Shown here: in pieces, positions 1 through 8,297 of the stretch
Position numbering within the stretch: the first letter of the stretch is position 1
Layout of the letters: each line of letters opens with the position of its first letter
Assembly (NCBI GenBank): GCA_049802235.1
Contig: JBARMB010000051.1
Coordinates: 21,746-85,745 of the forward strand
Reading direction: 5' to 3'
Origin: VBDM01 sp049802235
GTDB taxonomy: Bacteria > Pseudomonadota > Gammaproteobacteria > Burkholderiales > SG8-39
DNA: 64,000 nucleotides
The notes under the pieces: model-generated
What the model was told of the DNA's origin: nothing
The model's database searches: none
The model's input: only the letters and a program-made list of their open reading frames with translations
Position numbers and translations under genes: made by a program

Positions 1-575
1 AAGCCTTCGCGAGTGCCGTCCCGGTCCATGCTCGTCAGGAGGATCTCGCCTGCGCCCGATGCCTGCATTTTACGCGCCCAATCGACTGCGTCCAAACCGG
101 TGGCACGGCGCCCGCCGTGGGTGAACACCTCCCAGCGATTTCCGGAGCGCGCGGCATGCGCTTCAGCGTCGACGCGCTTGGCGTCAATGGCCACAACGAT
201 GCATTGCGCGCCGTAGCGCCCGGCGGCGTCGGCGACGAGCTGCGGGTTCTGCACCGCCGCGGTGTTGATGGACACTTTGTCGGCTCCGGCATTGAGCAGC
301 CGGCGCACGTCCTCCACCTTGCGCACGCCGCCGCCGACGGTAAGCGGTATGAACACCTGCGCGGCGACCGCCTCCACGACATGCAGGATCAGGTCGCGGT
401 CATCGGAGCTCGCGGTAATATCGAGAAACGTGAGCTCGTCGGCGCCCTGATCATCGTAGCGCCGCGCGATCTCGACCGGATCGCCGGCATCGCGCAGACC
501 GACGAAATTCACGCCTTTCACGACCCGGCCGCGGTCGACGTCGAGGCAGGGGATGATGCGCTTGGCGAGACCCAT
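1..575 (-). CDS. hisF: Imidazole glycerol phosphate synthase cyclase subunit HisF (3' end cut by window edge)
   Basis: HisF closes the imidazole ring in histidine synthesis, using ammonia delivered by HisH, and releases IGP and AICAR. The frame opens at the ATG read from 575 and runs off base 1 with about 191 of roughly 250 residues visible. The N-terminus reads RIIPCLDVDRG with the catalytic Asp at residue 12. Later come the phosphate-loop stretch TVGGGVR and a VVAIDAKR strand holding the second catalytic Asp. It is the last gene of the minus-strand his cluster, about 90 bp after hisA. The C-terminal part of the barrel lies outside the window. Confidence 0.95.
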   Translation of the reverse strand, partial: MGLAKRIIPCLDVDRGRVVKGVNFVGLRDAGDPVEIARRYDDQGADELTFLDITASSDDRDLILHVVEAVAAQVFIPLTVGGGVRKVEDVRRLLNAGADKVSINTAAVQNPQLVADAAGRYGAQCIVVAIDAKRVDAEAHAARSGNRWEVFTHGGRRATGLDAVDWARKMQASGAGEILLTSMDRDGTREG

Positions 576-640
576 CGGGGAAATCGGGAACGGTGAATCG
601 GGAATCGCCGAGGCGCGCTGCCGCTGCCGCCGCCCTTTGC

Positions 641-668
641 GATTCACGATTTACGATTCACCATTCAC
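641..668. repeat. Four tandem 7-bp units (GATTCAC type)
   Basis: The stretch reads as four consecutive heptamers: GATTCAC, GATTTAC, GATTCAC, CATTCAC. It fills the end of the hisF-hisA gap and overlaps the hisA stop codon at 665-667. A second array of the same heptamer lies at 15470-15497, so this is a dispersed intergenic microrepeat. No function is evident. Confidence 0.7.
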
Positions 669-1408
669 GCCTTTCCCAATTTGTCCGCCGCGGCCTGGGC
701 CTTTTTGAAATCGAGCGTGCCCTGGTAGATGGCGCGTCCGGTGATGACGCCGTTGATGCCCTCGGACTCTATCTTGCACAGTGCCGTGACGTCCTCCAGG
801 CCGGTGAGGCCGCCGCTCGCGATCACCGGGACGCGCAGCTCGCGCGCCAGCTTCAGCGTCGCGTCGATGTTGACGCCGGTGAGCATGCCGTCGCGGCCGA
901 TGTCGGTATAGATGATCGCCTCGACGCCGTAGTCCTGGAACTTCTTCGCCAGGTCCACCACGTCGTGGCCGGTCATCTTCGACCAGCCCTCGACCGCTAC
1001 TTTCCCGTCCCTGGCATCCAGCGCGACGATGATGCGGCCGGGAAACGCCGTGCACGCGTCCTGCAGAAAACCCGGGTTCTTCACCGCCGCGGTACCGATG
1101 ATGATGTAGCTGACGCCGATATCCAGGTAATGCTCGATCGTATCGAGGTCGCGGATGCCGCCGCCGAGCTGCACCGGCAGTGAATCGCCGAGCGCCTGCA
1201 GAATGGCGCGGATGACGCCTTCGTTCTTCGGTTTGCCCGCGGCGGCGCCGTTCAGGTCCACCAGGTGCAGCCGTCGCGCCCCTTCGGACTGCCAGTGCTT
1301 CGCCACGCCGACCGGGTCCTCGGAGAACACCGTGGAGTCGTTCATGTCTCCCTGCCGCAGACGGACGCAGTGGCCGTCCTTGACGTCAATCGCCGGAATG
1401 ATCAGCAT
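665..1408 (-). CDS. hisA: Phosphoribosylformimino-AICAR-P isomerase HisA
   Basis: HisA is a TIM-barrel isomerase that converts ProFAR to PRFAR, the substrate of HisF-HisH. The protein has 247 residues, the normal length. It starts MLIIPAIDVKDG with the catalytic Asp at residue 8 and carries a second catalytic Asp in the TDIGRDGML segment near residue 130. Phosphate-binding glycines appear in QLGGGIRD and ASGGL. It lies between hisH and hisF on the minus strand, in the usual order. Confidence 0.96.
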   Translation of the reverse strand: MLIIPAIDVKDGHCVRLRQGDMNDSTVFSEDPVGVAKHWQSEGARRLHLVDLNGAAAGKPKNEGVIRAILQALGDSLPVQLGGGIRDLDTIEHYLDIGVSYIIIGTAAVKNPGFLQDACTAFPGRIIVALDARDGKVAVEGWSKMTGHDVVDLAKKFQDYGVEAIIYTDIGRDGMLTGVNIDATLKLARELRVPVIASGGLTGLEDVTALCKIESEGINGVITGRAIYQGTLDFKKAQAAADKLGKA

Positions 1409-1465
1409 CGAATCTGGAAGGCGCGCAAGGCTATGGACGCGGATGAATGCCGCGGAGGGAGAGGT

Positions 1466-2101
1466 TCAGGGGTTCCAGTTGATGAAGTTGGCGAGAAGCC
1501 GCAGGCCCGCAGTTTGGCTTTTTTCCGGATGGAACTGTACCGCAAAAATATTATCCTGCGCCACCGCGCAGGTAAAGGGGATGCCGTATTCGCAGGTGCC
1601 CCGCACCAGCTCGCCCCTGCCCGCCTCGGGGAAATAGCTGTGAACGAAGTAAAAGCGGGCGCCATCGTCGATTCCCGACCACAGAGTGTGCGGAGCGACT
1701 TGTTTCACGCGGTTCCAGCCCATGTGAGGGACCTTGAGCTTGCGCCCCTCGGCGTCGACCATGGCGGCGGCGGGAAACCGGCGCACCTTCCCGGGCAGCA
1801 GCGCCAGGCCGGCAACGTCGCCTTCGTCGCTATGCTCGAACAGCATCTGCAATCCGATGCAGATGCCGAGGAACGGCCGCGTGCGCGCGGCATTCACCAC
1901 CGCCGGGCGCAGCCCCCGCGCTTCCATCTCGCGCATGCATTCGGGCATGGCGCCCTGGCCGGGAAACACGACGCGGTCAGCCCCCGCGACCCGCGCCGGA
2001 TCGGAAGTCACCTCGACCTCCGCCTGCGGCGCCACGTGCTCGATGGCCTTAGAGACCGAGCGCAGATTGCCCATGCCGTAATCGACGACTGCGACGCGCA
2101 T
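1466..2101 (-). CDS. hisH: Imidazole glycerol phosphate synthase glutaminase subunit HisH
   Basis: HisH is the class I glutamine amidotransferase that feeds ammonia to HisF. The 211-residue protein starts MRVAVVDYGMGN. The nucleophile Cys sits in FLGICIGLQ near residue 80, the oxyanion strand is FPGQGAM, and the His-Glu pair of the triad is in VQFHPEKSQ near residue 190. It lies between hisB and hisA in the minus-strand operon, with 57 bp before hisA. Confidence 0.96.
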   Translation of the reverse strand: MRVAVVDYGMGNLRSVSKAIEHVAPQAEVEVTSDPARVAGADRVVFPGQGAMPECMREMEARGLRPAVVNAARTRPFLGICIGLQMLFEHSDEGDVAGLALLPGKVRRFPAAAMVDAEGRKLKVPHMGWNRVKQVAPHTLWSGIDDGARFYFVHSYFPEAGRGELVRGTCEYGIPFTCAVAQDNIFAVQFHPEKSQTAGLRLLANFINWNP

Positions 2102-2124
2102 ACCAAGTCAGCCGGAGAAAAGTA

Positions 2125-2712
2125 TTACAGCGTTCCCTTCGTGGACGGGATGACACCGGCTGCGCGCGGGTCGGACTCGGCCGCCGTCCGCAGCGCGCAC
2201 GCGAATGCCTTGAAGATGGTTTCGCACTGGTGATGCGCATTGTCGCCGCGCAGGTTGTCGATATGCAGCGTCACCTGGGCGTGGTTGGCGAAGCCCTGGA
2301 AGAATTCGTGCACCAGGTCGACATCGAACTCGCCGATCAGCGCGCGACTGAACTGGACGTGGTACTCGAGGCCGGGGCGGCCGGAGAAATCGATCACCAC
2401 CCGGGACAGAGCCTCGTCGAGCGGCACATAGGCGTGGCCGTAGCGCCGCACGCCTTTCTTGTCGCCGAGCGCACGCGCCACCGCCTGGCCGAAGGTGATG
2501 CCGACATCCTCGACCGTGTGGTGCGCATCGACGTGCAGGTCGCCTTTCGCCTGGATATCGAGGTCGAGCATGCCGTGGCGCGCCACCTGTTCCAGCATGT
2601 GGTCGAGAAACGGCAGGCCGGTGGCGAGCGTCGCCCGGCCGGTGCCGTCGAGGTTCACCGAGACCGTGATCTGCGTTTCATTGGTGTTGCGCTTGATTTC
2701 AGCCGCTCGCAT
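2125..2712 (-). CDS. hisB: Imidazoleglycerol-phosphate dehydratase HisB
   Basis: HisB dehydrates IGP to imidazole acetol phosphate. At 195 residues this is the monofunctional form without the N-terminal histidinol phosphatase domain found in enterobacteria. The metal-binding HHxxE-type motifs are visible as AHHTVED near residue 65 and AHHQCET near residue 160. GLPFLDHML near residue 30 is also conserved. It sits 40 bp after hisC and 23 bp before hisH. Histidinol phosphatase must be encoded elsewhere. Confidence 0.96.
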   Translation of the reverse strand: MRAAEIKRNTNETQITVSVNLDGTGRATLATGLPFLDHMLEQVARHGMLDLDIQAKGDLHVDAHHTVEDVGITFGQAVARALGDKKGVRRYGHAYVPLDEALSRVVIDFSGRPGLEYHVQFSRALIGEFDVDLVHEFFQGFANHAQVTLHIDNLRGDNAHHQCETIFKAFACALRTAAESDPRAAGVIPSTKGTL

Positions 2713-2752
2713 CGGAAAATGCCTTCAAACAACGTCGATAGCCTACACGAAA

Positions 2753-3829
2753 TCACCGCTCTGCGAGCGTTTCAACGAGTGCCGAGACGAGCCGCTCGTT
2801 CTCCTCGGGGGTGCCGATCGTGAGCCTCAGGCAATGCTCGAGCAGCGGATGGCTGCCGTGCAGATTCTTCACCAGCACGCCGCGGCGCGCCAGTCCCGCG
2901 AACAGGCGCGCCGCATCCGGCACGCGGACCAGGATGAAATTCGCATCGCTCGGGAACGGGGTCACGCCCGGCAGCTCGCGCAACCGCACGGCGAGCCGTG
3001 TGCGCCCGGCCTTGATGTCCCGCGCCTGCGCATCGAGCGCGTCGTGACGCGCGAGCACTTTGTCGGCGACCACCTGGGTCAGCACGCCGACATTGTAAGG
3101 TCCGCGCACCTTGTCGAATTCGCGCATCCACTCCGGGCGCCCCACGGCGTAGCCGAGCCGGATGCCGGCGAGGCCGAGCTTCGACACCGTGCGCAGCACC
3201 ACCAGGTTCGGGAATTCGGCCAGCCGCGTCATGAACGTCCTGCCGGCGAACGCGTGGTAGGCCTCGTCCACCACCACGAGCCCCGGCGCATCGGCGATGA
3301 TCCTGGCTATTGCAACGTCGGAAAACAGGTTGCCGGTCGGATTATTGGGATAGGAGAGAAACACCAGCGCCGGCCGCTGCTCCGCCATTGCATCGAGGAA
3401 CCGTTGCGCATCCAGGGAAAAATCCGGGTTCAGCGGCACGCTGACGTAGCGCAGACCGCAGAACAGCGCATACATGCCGTACATGACGAAAGTCGGCGCC
3501 GGCGCCAGCACCGTTGCGCCGGGCCGTGCCACGCACTGGGTGATGATGTGAATGATCTCGTCCGAGCCGTTGCCGAGCAGCACGTCGTACTGCCCGGGGA
3601 TCGCCATCACCTGGCGCAACCGTGCCTTGAGCTGCGGCGCCGCGGGATCGGGGTAGCGGTTGATCGCGGCGCCGGCGACCGCTTCGCCGAGTTCGCGCCT
3701 GAGCGCCTGCGGCAGGCCGTAGGGATTCTCCATCGCGTCGAGCTTCACCATGCCGTCGGCGGGGGGGACATGATAGGCGGTCAGGGCGCGGATCTCGTCG
3801 CGGATGATTTTTTCCGGTCCGGCGCTCAC
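2753..3829 (-). CDS. hisC: Histidinol-phosphate aminotransferase HisC
   Basis: HisC is a PLP-dependent class I/II aminotransferase that converts imidazole acetol phosphate to histidinol phosphate. I place the start at a GTG read from 3829 that overlaps the hisD stop as GTGA. This gives 358 residues starting MSAGPEKIIRDEI, and a longer in-frame extension would run into hisD. The substrate-binding N-terminus LDAMENPYG, the cofactor-binding SYPNNPTGN and DEAYHAF, and the Schiff-base Lys in TVSKLGLAGIRLGY are all present. The overlap implies translational coupling with hisD. Confidence 0.94.
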   Translation of the reverse strand: MSAGPEKIIRDEIRALTAYHVPPADGMVKLDAMENPYGLPQALRRELGEAVAGAAINRYPDPAAPQLKARLRQVMAIPGQYDVLLGNGSDEIIHIITQCVARPGATVLAPAPTFVMYGMYALFCGLRYVSVPLNPDFSLDAQRFLDAMAEQRPALVFLSYPNNPTGNLFSDVAIARIIADAPGLVVVDEAYHAFAGRTFMTRLAEFPNLVVLRTVSKLGLAGIRLGYAVGRPEWMREFDKVRGPYNVGVLTQVVADKVLARHDALDAQARDIKAGRTRLAVRLRELPGVTPFPSDANFILVRVPDAARLFAGLARRGVLVKNLHGSHPLLEHCLRLTIGTPEENERLVSALVETLAER

Positions 3830-5133
3830 GACTTGTCCTCGATGCGCAACTCGGCCGAGCGCGCGTGTGCCTGCAATCCTTCGCCGCGCGCGAGTGTCGC
3901 GGCGACGCGTCCGAGCGTTTGCGCCCCCTGGCGCGAAACGGCGATGATGCTGGTGCGCTTCTGGAAGTCGTACACGCCCAGCGGCGAGGAAAAGCGCGCG
4001 GTGCGCGAAGTCGGCAACACGTGGTTCGGGCCGGCGCAGTAGTCGCCCAAGGCTTCCGAAGTATAGCGGCCGAGAAAAATCGCCCCCGCGTGACGGATGC
4101 GCTGCAGCCACTTCTCCGGCTCCGCCAGCGACAGCTCGAGGTGCTCGGGCGCGATGCGATTGGCGATATCGCAAGCTTCATCGAGGCTCTTCGCCTCGAT
4201 GAGGGCGCCGCGCCGGCGCAGCGACGCCGCGATGGTGTCCCTGCGCGGCATGCCGGGCAGCAGCCTGTCGATGCTCTTCGCCACCTGATCGAGGAATCCG
4301 GCGTCGGGCGAGATCAGGATCGCCTGCGCCGCCTCGTCGTGCTCGGCCTGCGAGAACAGGTCCATGGCGATCCAGTCCGGATCGGTCGCGCCGTCGCAGA
4401 TCACCACGATCTCGGACGGACCGGCAACCATATCGATGCCCACGGTACCGAACACCCGGCGCTTGGCCGCCGCAACATAGGCATTGCCCGGACCGACGAT
4501 TTTATCCACTTGGGGAACGGTCCGGGTGCCGTAGGCAAGCGCCGCGATCGCCTGTGCGCCGCCGATCGTGAACACGCGATCGACGCCGGCGATCGACGCC
4601 GCCGCCAGCACCAGCGGATTGCGTTCGCCGCCGGGCGTCGGCACCGTCATGATCAGCTCGGCGACGCCGGCGACTTTCGCGGGCAAGGCGTTCATCAGCA
4701 CAGACGACGGATAAGCGGCCTTGCCCCCCGGCACATACAGCCCGGCGCGATCGAGCGGCGTGACGCGCTGACCCAGCGTCGTGCCGTCGGATTCGGTGAA
4801 TTGCCACGATTGGGCGAGTTGCCGCTCATGGTAGACGCGGATGCGCGCCGCGGCCTGCTCGAGCGCCTCGCGCTGGCCGCGTTCCAGCGCCGAGCGCGCC
4901 TCCTCCAGCGCCGAGCGCGGCAGTTCCAGATCCTCCACCCGCGCGGCCTTGATGCGGTCGAGGCGCTCGGTGTATTCGAGCAGCGCCGCGTCGCCTCTTG
5001 CGCGCACGTCGGCACAAATCGCCGCAACGGTGCGCTCCACCTCCTCGGACAACGCCGCATCGAAAGCGGTGAGCGCCGCGAGCCGCGGGCCGAAGTCCGG
5101 CTGTGCGGTCGAAAGACGCGCGATCTCAGGCAT
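3826..5133 (-). CDS. hisD: Histidinol dehydrogenase HisD
   Basis: HisD is the zinc-dependent NAD enzyme that oxidises histidinol to histidine in two steps. The protein has 435 residues, the expected size. Family signatures include YVPGGKAAYPSS, the Gly-rich FTIGGAQAIAAL, DMVAGPSEI, SQAEHDEAAQA and the APEHLEL stretch with metal/catalytic Glu-His. It overlaps hisG by 8 bp and hisC by 4 bp, so hisG-hisD-hisC are probably translationally coupled. Confidence 0.97.
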   Translation of the reverse strand: MPEIARLSTAQPDFGPRLAALTAFDAALSEEVERTVAAICADVRARGDAALLEYTERLDRIKAARVEDLELPRSALEEARSALERGQREALEQAAARIRVYHERQLAQSWQFTESDGTTLGQRVTPLDRAGLYVPGGKAAYPSSVLMNALPAKVAGVAELIMTVPTPGGERNPLVLAAASIAGVDRVFTIGGAQAIAALAYGTRTVPQVDKIVGPGNAYVAAAKRRVFGTVGIDMVAGPSEIVVICDGATDPDWIAMDLFSQAEHDEAAQAILISPDAGFLDQVAKSIDRLLPGMPRRDTIAASLRRRGALIEAKSLDEACDIANRIAPEHLELSLAEPEKWLQRIRHAGAIFLGRYTSEALGDYCAGPNHVLPTSRTARFSSPLGVYDFQKRTSIIAVSRQGAQTLGRVAATLARGEGLQAHARSAELRIEDKS

Positions 5134-5770
5134 GCGCGGCGACCGCCTTCGAGAACTTGTCGAGCAGCGGCTGAATCTCGTCGCGCCGGAGCTTCAGCGC
5201 CGCCTGGTTGACGATCAGGCGCGCGCTGATCGGCCGGATCTCCTCGACGGCGCGCAGCCGGTTGGCGCGCAGCGTGTTGCCGCTCGAGACGAGATCGACG
5301 ATCGCGTCGGCAAGCCCCACCAGCGGCGCGAGTTCCATGGAGCCATAGAGCTTGATCAGATCGACGTGCACGCCCTTCGCCGCGAAGTGCTCGCGCGCGG
5401 TCTGCATGTACTTGGTCGCCACGCGCAGACGCGCACCCTGCCGCACCGCGCCGGCGTAGTCGAAGCCCTCCGGCACCGCCACCATCAGGCGGCAGGCGGC
5501 GATGCCGAGGTCAAGCGGCTGGTACAGCCCCGCGCCGCCGTGCTCGAGCAGCACGTCCTTGCCGGCGACGCCGAACTCCGCCGCTCCGTATTGCACGTAG
5601 GTCGGCACGTCGGCGGCGCGCACGATCAGCAGCCGCACGTCGCGGCGGCGGGTGCGCAGGATGAGCTTGCGCGAGGTCCCGGGGTTATCGATCGGGCGTA
5701 TGCCGGCCGCGGCGAGCAGCGGCAATGTCTCGTCGAAAATCCTGCCCTTGGAAAGCGCGAGAGTGATCAC
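5126..5770 (-). CDS. hisG: ATP phosphoribosyltransferase HisG, short form
   Basis: HisG catalyses the first committed step, joining ATP and PRPP. I prefer the GTG at 5770, giving 214 residues starting MITLALSKGRIFDETLPLL. That is where the family normally begins; an upstream TTG at 5794 would add an unusual hydrophobic extension. The length shows the short HisG form, which lacks the C-terminal regulatory domain and normally works with HisZ, not seen here. The PRPP-binding loop is in DLVSSGNTLRAN. It is the first gene of the visible his operon. Confidence 0.93.
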   Translation of the reverse strand: MITLALSKGRIFDETLPLLAAAGIRPIDNPGTSRKLILRTRRRDVRLLIVRAADVPTYVQYGAAEFGVAGKDVLLEHGGAGLYQPLDLGIAACRLMVAVPEGFDYAGAVRQGARLRVATKYMQTAREHFAAKGVHVDLIKLYGSMELAPLVGLADAIVDLVSSGNTLRANRLRAVEEIRPISARLIVNQAALKLRRDEIQPLLDKFSKAVAAHA

Positions 5771-5799
5771 GGCAGCGACGACTAAAAGAAACAAATTCT

Positions 5800-5941
5800 A
5801 CCGCCAAGGCGCCAAGACCGCCAAGAAAAACAAAGATTTGTATTGTTTTCCTGCGGGGATACCCTACCTCGGCCGGAAACTCGCGTAGTAACGCGCCAAG
5901 CAATACCCCCTCGTTTTCCTGGCAGTCTTGGCGGCTCAGGG
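5800..5941. repeat. Intergenic inverted-repeat element between murA and hisG
   Basis: The left arm at 5809-5828 (GCGCCAAGACCGCCAAGAAA) and the right arm at about 5916-5937 (TTTTCCTGGCAGTCTTGGCG) are near-perfect reverse complements, separated by about 90 bp. The left arm itself contains tandem CGCCAAG units. The element fills almost the whole gap between hisG and murA. It looks like an interspersed palindromic element. Short frames through it are not convincing genes. Confidence 0.6.
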
Positions 5942-5944
5942 ATT

Positions 5945-7198
5945 CTAATGAACGCGCTTGATGCGTGCACCGAGCTGCGACAATTTCTCCTCGATGCACT
6001 CGTAGCCGCGGTCCAGATGGTAGATGCGGTCAACCGTGGTCTCGCCCTCGGCCGCCAGCCCCGCGATCACCAGGCTCGCGGAGGCGCGCAGGTCGGTTGC
6101 CATGACGGTCGCGCCGTGCAGCTTGTCGACGCCGCGCACCACCGCGGTGTTGCCCGAGATCTCGATATCGGCGCCGAGCCGCTGCATCTCCAGCGCGTGC
6201 ATGAAGCGGTTCTCGAAAATGGTTTCGGTGATCACCGCGGTGCCGTCGGCGGTCGCATCAAGCGCCATCAGCTGCGCCTGCATGTCGGTGGGAAATGCCG
6301 GGTAGGGCGCGGTGCGGACATTGACGCTTCTCGGCCGGCCTTTCATGGCCAGCGAGATGGCGCCGTTCGCCAGGCGCAGCTCGGCGCCCGCCTCGCGCAG
6401 CTTTTCCAGCACCGCGTCGAGAATACCTGCGTCGGCGCCGTGCAAGGTGACGCGGCCGCGGGTTGCCGCGGCCGCGACAAGAAAGGTGCCGGTCTCGATG
6501 CGGTCGGGCATGATGCGGTGATCGGCCCCGTGCAGGCTCGCCACGCCTTCGATGGTGATGACGTCGGAGCCCGCGCCGCTTATTCTCGCCCCCATTGCGG
6601 CAAGACACTGGGCGAGGTCCGTCACTTCGGGCTCGCGTGCGGCATTCTCGATCACGGTGGTGCCCTCGGCGAGGCAGGCCGCCATCATCAGGTTCTCGGT
6701 CCCGGTCACGGTGACCTGGTCCATGACGATGCGCGCTCCTTTGAGCCGCTTCGCCTGTGCCGCGATGTAGCCCCGCTCCACCTCGATCTCGGCGCCGAGC
6801 GCTTCCAGCCCTTTGATGTGCAGGTCCACCGGACGCGAGCCGATGGCGCAGCCGCCCGGGAGCGATACCCGCGCCTGGCCGCAGCGCGCCACGAGCGGCC
6901 CGAGCACCAGGATCGAAGCCCGCATGGTCTTGACCAGATCGTAGGGCGCGAGCGGATTGGAGAGGCTCTCCGCCCGCAGCGTCACGCCCAGCCGATCGTC
7001 GAGGGACACCTCCACCCCCATCAGCGCGAGCAGCCGCAGCATGGTGGTCACGTCATTCAAGTGCGGCACGTTGGAGAGTGTGAGCGGCTCGCGCGTGAGC
7101 AGCGCCGCGCACAAGAGCGGCAGCGCGGCATTCTTGGCACCGGAGATGCGGATCTCGCCGGTGAGCGGCGCGCCGCCGCGGATGACCAGCTTATCCAT
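5945..7198 (-). CDS. murA: UDP-N-acetylglucosamine 1-carboxyvinyltransferase MurA
   Basis: MurA transfers enolpyruvate from PEP to UDP-GlcNAc, the first committed step of peptidoglycan synthesis. From the ATG at 7198 the protein has 417 residues and begins MDKLVIRGGAPLTGEI. The PEP-reactive Cys lies in LPGGCAIGSRPVD near residue 115, and the catalytic Asp in AFPTDMQAQ near residue 303. A longer in-frame N-terminus is Arg/Cys-rich and overlaps ibaG, so I rejected it. The start overlaps the ibaG end by 8 bp. Confidence 0.97.
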   Translation of the reverse strand: MDKLVIRGGAPLTGEIRISGAKNAALPLLCAALLTREPLTLSNVPHLNDVTTMLRLLALMGVEVSLDDRLGVTLRAESLSNPLAPYDLVKTMRASILVLGPLVARCGQARVSLPGGCAIGSRPVDLHIKGLEALGAEIEVERGYIAAQAKRLKGARIVMDQVTVTGTENLMMAACLAEGTTVIENAAREPEVTDLAQCLAAMGARISGAGSDVITIEGVASLHGADHRIMPDRIETGTFLVAAAATRGRVTLHGADAGILDAVLEKLREAGAELRLANGAISLAMKGRPRSVNVRTAPYPAFPTDMQAQLMALDATADGTAVITETIFENRFMHALEMQRLGADIEISGNTAVVRGVDKLHGATVMATDLRASASLVIAGLAAEGETTVDRIYHLDRGYECIEEKLSQLGARIKRVH

Positions 7199-7427
7199 TC
7201 GCCGCCTCTTCCGGCGTGAGCGTCTGCATCGACAAAGCGTGGATCTCCTCACGCATGCGCTCGCCGAGCGCCGCATAAACGAGCTGGTGGCGCTGCACCC
7301 GGCTCTTGCCCCGGAATGCCTCGCTGACGATCAGTGCCTCGAAATGCTGGCCGTCGCCGACCACCCGCACCTGCTCGCAGGCAAGCCCCTTCTCGATGTA
7401 GCTCCGGACCTTCTCGGGTGTCACCAT
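7191..7427 (-). CDS. ibaG: BolA-family protein (IbaG-like)
   Basis: This small BolA-fold protein of 78 residues has the characteristic HFEALIVSEAF, VQRHQLVYAALG and C-terminal HALSMQTLTPEE segments. IbaG-type BolA proteins are thought to act with monothiol glutaredoxins in iron-sulfur handling. I chose the ATG at 7427, with an AGAAGG ribosome-binding site, over a TTG two codons upstream. It lies just before murA, as in many proteobacteria, and is probably co-transcribed with it. Confidence 0.9.
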   Translation of the reverse strand: MVTPEKVRSYIEKGLACEQVRVVGDGQHFEALIVSEAFRGKSRVQRHQLVYAALGERMREEIHALSMQTLTPEEAANG

Positions 7428-7475
7428 TCCCAACCCTTCTCAGTGTGCCGCGTGTGTTTCACTCCAGACGGGGAA

Positions 7476-7535
7476 ACCGCCGCGCAAGCGGCGGTCCCTT
7501 CGAGCAGCCCGCGCGAGCTTGCGCAGCAGCGCGGG
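7476..7535. repeat. Two GC-rich hairpins between the ABC permease and ibaG
   Basis: The first hairpin (7476-7495) has an 8-bp stem ACCGCCGC/GCGGCGGT closed by a GCAA tetraloop. The second pairs CCCGCGC at 7508-7514 with GCGCGGG at 7529-7535. They lie downstream of the minus-strand permease stop and upstream of ibaG. Neither is followed by a T run, so an intrinsic terminator is not certain; they may slow or partly terminate transcription. Confidence 0.5.
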
Positions 7536-7541
7536 CGGTCC

Positions 7542-8297
7542 CTAGTGCCTCAGCTTGTATCCGCGCTTGAGCAAGGCCAGCGCCAGCGCCGATATCAGCG
7601 CGAGAAAGATGCCGACGATGGCAAGGCTCAGATGCGGGTTCACATCCGAAACTCCGAAAAATCCGTAGCGGAAACCGTCAATCATGTAGAAAAACGGGTT
7701 GAAATGCGAGATCCCCTGCCAGAATGCCGGAAGCGAGTGGATCGAGTAGAACACGCCTGAAAGGAAGGTGAGCGGCATGATGAGGAAGTTCTGGAACGCC
7801 GCCACCTGGTCGATTTTTTCCGCCCAGATGCCGGCGAGCAGGCCCAGCGCAGCGAGAATGGCGCTGCCTGCCAGGGCAAAAGCCAGAATCCACAGCGGGT
7901 ATCCGACGGAAAGCCCGGCGAAGGGCAGGGTCACCAGGAACACGCCGGCGCCGACGCACAGGCCGCGCACCACCGCCGCGAGCACATAGGCGGCGAAGAA
8001 TTCGGCGTAAGTCAACGGCGGCAGCAGCACGAAAATGATGTTGCCGGTGATCTTCGACTGGATCAGGGACGACGAGCTGTTGGCGAAGGCATTCTGCAGC
8101 ACCGACATCATCACCAGTCCTGGAACGAGGAAGGTGCTGTAGGGAATGGTGTCATAAATGCGCACCCGCCCTTCCATGACGTGGGCGAAGATCAGGAGGT
8201 AGAGCAGCGTGGTCAGGACCGGCGCCGCAACGGTCTGCGCGCCGACCTTCCAGAACCGCAGCAACTCCTTGTAGAAAAGTGTGGGAAAGCCGCTCAC
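7542..8297 (-). CDS. ABC-2 type exporter permease (YadH-like)
   Basis: The 251-residue integral membrane protein has about six hydrophobic segments and the ABC-2 family signature region (TFLSGVFYSIHSLPAFWQGI) near residues 180-200. It starts MSGFPTLFYKELLRFWKVG. The permease overlaps its ATPase partner by 4 bp (ATGA). Together they form a YadG/YadH-type exporter. In betaproteobacteria this pair often follows the mla genes, which suggests envelope lipid or polymer export, but the substrate is unknown. Confidence 0.88.
   Translation of the reverse strand: MSGFPTLFYKELLRFWKVGAQTVAAPVLTTLLYLLIFAHVMEGRVRIYDTIPYSTFLVPGLVMMSVLQNAFANSSSSLIQSKITGNIIFVLLPPLTYAEFFAAYVLAAVVRGLCVGAGVFLVTLPFAGLSVGYPLWILAFALAGSAILAALGLLAGIWAEKIDQVAAFQNFLIMPLTFLSGVFYSIHSLPAFWQGISHFNPFFYMIDGFRYGFFGVSDVNPHLSLAIVGIFLALISALALALLKRGYKLRH

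Noticed and set aside
5843..7219. 458-codon plus-strand frame
   Set aside because: It is antisense to murA, which is intact with its catalytic Cys.
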